This document shows positions 61,588-64,000 of a stretch of DNA of 64,000 nt, piece by piece. How positions within the stretch are numbered: the stretch's first letter is position 1; every line of letters starts with the position of its first letter. Source of the DNA: Flavobacterium defluvii (GTDB lineage Bacteria; Bacteroidota; Bacteroidia; Flavobacteriales; Flavobacteriaceae); NCBI RefSeq assembly GCF_900129555.1, contig NZ_FQWC01000003.1, positions 372,001 to 436,000 of the forward strand. The letters are read 5' to 3'. Below the pieces are notes generated by a model, which searched no databases, had not been told where the DNA came from, and saw nothing but the letters and a program-made list of their open reading frames with translations. The position numbers were made by a program, and so were the translations under genes.

Positions 61588-62358
61588 TTACCAGTCTTTC
61601 TCTGGTTTTTTCGGGTTAGGTTTTATTTTTTGAGCGTTTACTTTATCTTGAATTTTCTTTTCTTCATTGTTTACAGCATCCAGCAAGTTCTGAACGCGTT
61701 CTTTTGAAATTCCTCCAGGCATAGGTTTCGGCTCTCCTTTATTGTCAGACTTATCATCTTTTTTTGGATCATTTTTGCCGTCTTTTTTATCCTTGTCTTT
61801 GTCGCCTTTATCGTCTTTCTTGTCCTTGTCTTTATCCTTATCTTTATTCTGGTCCTTGTTCTTATCTTTGTTTTTATCCTTGTCTTTGTCCTTATCCTTA
61901 TTCTTGTCTTTGTTTTTATCGTTTTTTGGAGGATTTTCTTTTAACTTTTGTTTTGCGTACGCATAGTTGTAACGTGTTTCGTCATCTGTCGGATCGTTAC
62001 GCAGCGCTTCTTTATAAGCTTCGACCGCCTGCGTATAATCTTTCTCCTTCATAAAAACGTTACCAAGATTATGATACGCTTTGTGTTTTTCAGATCTGGT
62101 TTTGGCAGCTTTAATTGCATTTGCATAAGCGTATTTAGCTTCAGAAGCCTGATCTTGTCTGTAAATCGAGTTTCCTAAATTGTATGCGCCAGCGGCACGT
62201 TTTGAAAATTTTGATGCCGAAATTCTGTAATTTGCCTCAGCATCGCTAAATTTATTCTGCTTATATTCTTCATTGGCATCAGGCAATGTCTTGTCTTTTT
62301 CCTGTGCAGCAACTGCAAAAGGAAGCGTTAGTAAAATATAAAGAAGTAAATTTTTCAT
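61588..62358 (-). CDS. batC: BatC-like TPR protein with Lys/Asp repeat tail
   Basis: Protein of 256 residues. A signal peptide ends near FAVAAQ; three TPR units follow (about 25-135, with AAGAYNLGNSIYRQDQASEA and KAYHNLGNVFMKEKDYTQAV). From about residue 143 to 205 the sequence is an almost uninterrupted run of Lys-Asp and Asn-Lys words (KDKNKDKDKDKDKNK and similar), then a short C-terminal helix with KERVQNLLDAVNNEEKKIQDK. The charged run is coded by near-identical triplets and could expand or shrink by slippage. It sits between batB and batD, as batC does. Confidence 0.88.
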   Translation of the reverse strand: MKNLLLYILLTLPFAVAAQEKDKTLPDANEEYKQNKFSDAEANYRISASKFSKRAAGAYNLGNSIYRQDQASEAKYAYANAIKAAKTRSEKHKAYHNLGNVFMKEKDYTQAVEAYKEALRNDPTDDETRYNYAYAKQKLKENPPKNDKNKDKNKDKDKDKDKNKDKNKDQNKDKDKDKDKKDDKGDKDKDKKDGKNDPKKDDKSDNKGEPKPMPGGISKERVQNLLDAVNNEEKKIQDKVNAQKIKPNPKKPEKDW

Positions 62359-62400
62359 TCTAATTTTTTTATTTTTTGTTCCGAATTTCGAGCGGAATCT

Positions 62401-63435
62401 CTATTTCTTTTCGTTAAATAAATTCAACTCTTTGATCCAGTTTGTTTTTCTTTCCAAAAGGAAAATATCTACAAATAATAATAAGAATCCAAAACCAATA
62501 AACCATTGAAACTGCGATTGGTAATCTGCCATTTGAGTTGATTCGAATTCTGTTTTCTGAATATTATTCAAAGCATTTTTCAGATATTCTAAAACCTCTT
62601 TGGTATTTCCGCCATACACGTAACCGCCTTTTGTAGCTTTTGCAATGGTTTTTAAACCTTCCTGGTTTAATTTTGTAATAACAGTCTGTCCGTTTTGATC
62701 TTTTTGATAACCTCTTACAATTCCATTTTCTCTTAACGGTATTGTACCGCCTCTTTCAGTTCCAACACCAATTGTGATGATTTTCATACCAATTTTGTTG
62801 GCTTCTTCAGCTGCGGCAGTCGCTCCTTCAGAATGGTCTTCTCCATCAGAAATTAAAATCAGAAGTTTGCTTGTTTTGCTTTTTTCGTCAAAATATGTAG
62901 ATGATAATCTAATCGCTTCATCAAGAGAAGTTCCCTGAGAAGAAACCATATCCGGACTCATGCTTTGAAGAAACATTTTAGCTACGCTGTAATCAGAAGT
63001 AATTGGCAAAACCGGGAAGGCACTTCCTGCATAAGCCACAATTCCAATTCTGTCACTTCCTAACGAATTTATAATCTGCGAAACCAATTGTTTACTTTTT
63101 TCTAAACGACTCGGTGCCACATCTTCGGCAAGCATACTTTTTGAAACGTCGACAGCAAAGACGATATCAATACCTTCACGTTTTACGGTCTCCATTTTGG
63201 TTCCAATTTTTGGATTTACTAATCCAATAATTAAGCAGGCTAATGCCAAAAGCAAAATAGATAATTTTAAAACAGGTTTAAAAACAGATCTTTCAGGACT
63301 CAGTTTTTTTACCATTTCCAAATCACCAAATTCACGTTGTTTTTTTCTTTTCCAATACATATTGAAAAGGAAAACACACACCACAATTGGCAGTAAGAGT
63401 AAGAGATATAAATATTTTTTTTCGTCTAATTCCAT
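62401..63435 (-). CDS. batB: BatB, von Willebrand factor A membrane protein
   Basis: Protein of 344 residues started at MELDEKKYLYLLLLLPIVV (ATG at 63435); the longer frame reads through an AAATTCCAA repeat. Two N-terminal membrane helices (about 7-27 and 52-75) are followed by a vWA domain (about 85-280) with a complete metal site: DVSKSML gives D-x-S-x-S, with later TSDYSV and ISDGEDHSE supplying the other ligands. A C-terminal helix (about 310-335, FQWFIGFGFLLLFVDIFLLE) ends it. This is the batB arrangement; the metal site suggests protein-protein binding. Confidence 0.93.
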   Translation of the reverse strand: MELDEKKYLYLLLLLPIVVCVFLFNMYWKRKKQREFGDLEMVKKLSPERSVFKPVLKLSILLLALACLIIGLVNPKIGTKMETVKREGIDIVFAVDVSKSMLAEDVAPSRLEKSKQLVSQIINSLGSDRIGIVAYAGSAFPVLPITSDYSVAKMFLQSMSPDMVSSQGTSLDEAIRLSSTYFDEKSKTSKLLILISDGEDHSEGATAAAEEANKIGMKIITIGVGTERGGTIPLRENGIVRGYQKDQNGQTVITKLNQEGLKTIAKATKGGYVYGGNTKEVLEYLKNALNNIQKTEFESTQMADYQSQFQWFIGFGFLLLFVDIFLLERKTNWIKELNLFNEKK

Positions 63436-63439
63436 AAAT

Positions 63440-63553
63440 ATTTTAAATTCCAATGTTGAAATTCCAAATTCCAAATCTTCTTAAATTTTCAATTTTTTAA
63501 ATTCCAAATTCCAATTTTGTTATTTGGAATTTCTAAACTTGGAATTTTTAATT
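63440..63553. repeat. AAATTCCAAATTCC-type quasi-palindromic gap
   Basis: AAATTCCAA-type words repeat in the left two thirds and TTTGGAATTTC / CTTGGAATTTT in the right third, giving imperfect pairing arms. It lies between batA and batB. Confidence 0.65.
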
Positions 63554-63562
63554 TTGAAAAAA

Positions 63563-64000
63563 TTAAATGAAGCTTCTGTAAACTGTATTTCTTAAACCAA
63601 CTTCAAGCAGTAGTAAAAATGCTGCGACTAAAACAAAAATTCTATATTTTTCGTCATAATCGTAGAATTTTAATTCCTGAATTTCTGTTGTTTCTAATTT
63701 GTTAATCGAATTGTATATTTCGGCTAATTTATCGTTGCTTGTTGCTCTAAAATATGTTCCATCGGTTTTGCGGGCAATGCTTTTCATTAACTGCTCATCA
63801 ATTTCAACTTTTTGCATTTTAAATAAGAAGCCTCCGTTTGGTGCGTATGCGTATGGAGATTCTGCCATTCCGTTTGTTCCAAGACCAATCGTATAAACTT
63901 TAATTCCGTATTGCTTTGCAATATCTGCAGCCGTTTCCGGTTCGATAAATCCGGCGTTATTTACACCATCTGTCAATAAAATTATGACGCGGCTTTTTGC
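63563..64000 (-). CDS. batA: BatA, von Willebrand factor A membrane protein, C-terminal part
   Basis: The frame is open to the right edge, so only the last 145 residues are present. The visible part starts within the vWA domain: RVIILLTDGVNNAGF holds the T-D-G metal-ligand motif, followed by DIAKQYGIKVYTIGLGTNG and YFRATSNDKLAEIYNSINKLE, and a C-terminal membrane helix (IFVLVAAFLLLLEVGL). This is the downstream half of a BatA protein of about 330 residues. It is the first bat gene seen, so the operon order is A-B-C-D-E. Genes further upstream (for example a MoxR ATPase) would lie outside the window. Confidence 0.93.
   Translation of the reverse strand, partial: AKSRVIILLTDGVNNAGFIEPETAADIAKQYGIKVYTIGLGTNGMAESPYAYAPNGGFLFKMQKVEIDEQLMKSIARKTDGTYFRATSNDKLAEIYNSINKLETTEIQELKFYDYDEKYRIFVLVAAFLLLLEVGLRNTVYRSFI

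Noticed and set aside
61742..62178. Long plus-strand reading frames rich in Leu/Ser/Tyr opposite the batC gene
   Set aside because: They are the complement of the Lys/Asp codon repeat in batC, so they have no stop codons by composition. No start signal or homology pattern supports a protein.

Overview
The window is chromosomal DNA of a Flavobacterium-like member of the Bacteroidota. It is AT-rich and carries a SusC/SusD pair, two TonB-dependent receptors, many Cys-anchored lipoproteins, a Bat aerotolerance operon, and promoter elements of the Bacteroidota type (TTG about 20 bases upstream of TAnnTTTG). Most genes have no clear Shine-Dalgarno sequence. The species cannot be named from the sequence alone.

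Layout. 1-995: start of lepA (minus strand, cut by the window edge). 1158-2608: two overlapping paralogous Nudix/winged-helix regulators. 3068-25942: a polysaccharide utilisation locus, all on the plus strand: SusC-like receptor, SusD-like lipoprotein, surface glycan-binding lipoprotein, GH2, GH31, GH97, GH39, GH3, GH5, an SGNH acetylesterase (CE20-like) and GH95. The combination of endo-glucanase, alpha-xylosidase, beta-galactosidase, alpha-L-fucosidase, acetylesterase and beta-glucosidase points to acetylated, fucosylated xyloglucan. The GH5 enzyme would cut the backbone outside the cell, SusC/D would import the oligosaccharides, and the rest would strip side chains and end with glucose and xylose. 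GH97 and GH39 are unusual additions. An inverted-repeat operator candidate overlaps the susC promoter and may be the target of the Nudix regulators.

26169-37760 is mainly housekeeping: CvpA family, pheS, gpsA, an iron alcohol dehydrogenase, a DJ-1/PfpI protein divergent from a LysR regulator, a PKD lipoprotein directly followed by the C-terminal relic of a nicotinamide phosphoribosyltransferase gene, then yicC-gmk-nadD, an ArsC/Spx-like protein and a DinB-family protein. 37758-49380 holds an RlpA-like protein, a TonB receptor without a SusD partner, pgi, a lipocalin-like protein, an SDR-like protein divergent from an AraC regulator, and an operon DUF3108 - kynA - M23 peptidase - unknown. 49441-52157 holds a candidate structured small RNA and the tyrosine-degradation pair hmgA-hppD. 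52416-64000 holds a patatin/beta-barrel protein, uvrC, an aspartoacylase-like protein, 5-formyltetrahydrofolate cyclo-ligase and the batA-E operon (batA cut by the window edge).

The most striking non-coding signal is how many intergenic gaps are large quasi-palindromes. Some belong to dispersed families: a 135-143 bp CACATAG element in three copies, a twin-hairpin CCTAACAGG element in two copies plus single hairpins, and an AGCTTTAGC element. Others are built from short words repeated in one arm and, inverted, in the other. They sit between nearly all the glycosidase genes and many housekeeping genes. No CRISPR array, tRNA, rRNA, insertion sequence or prophage was seen.
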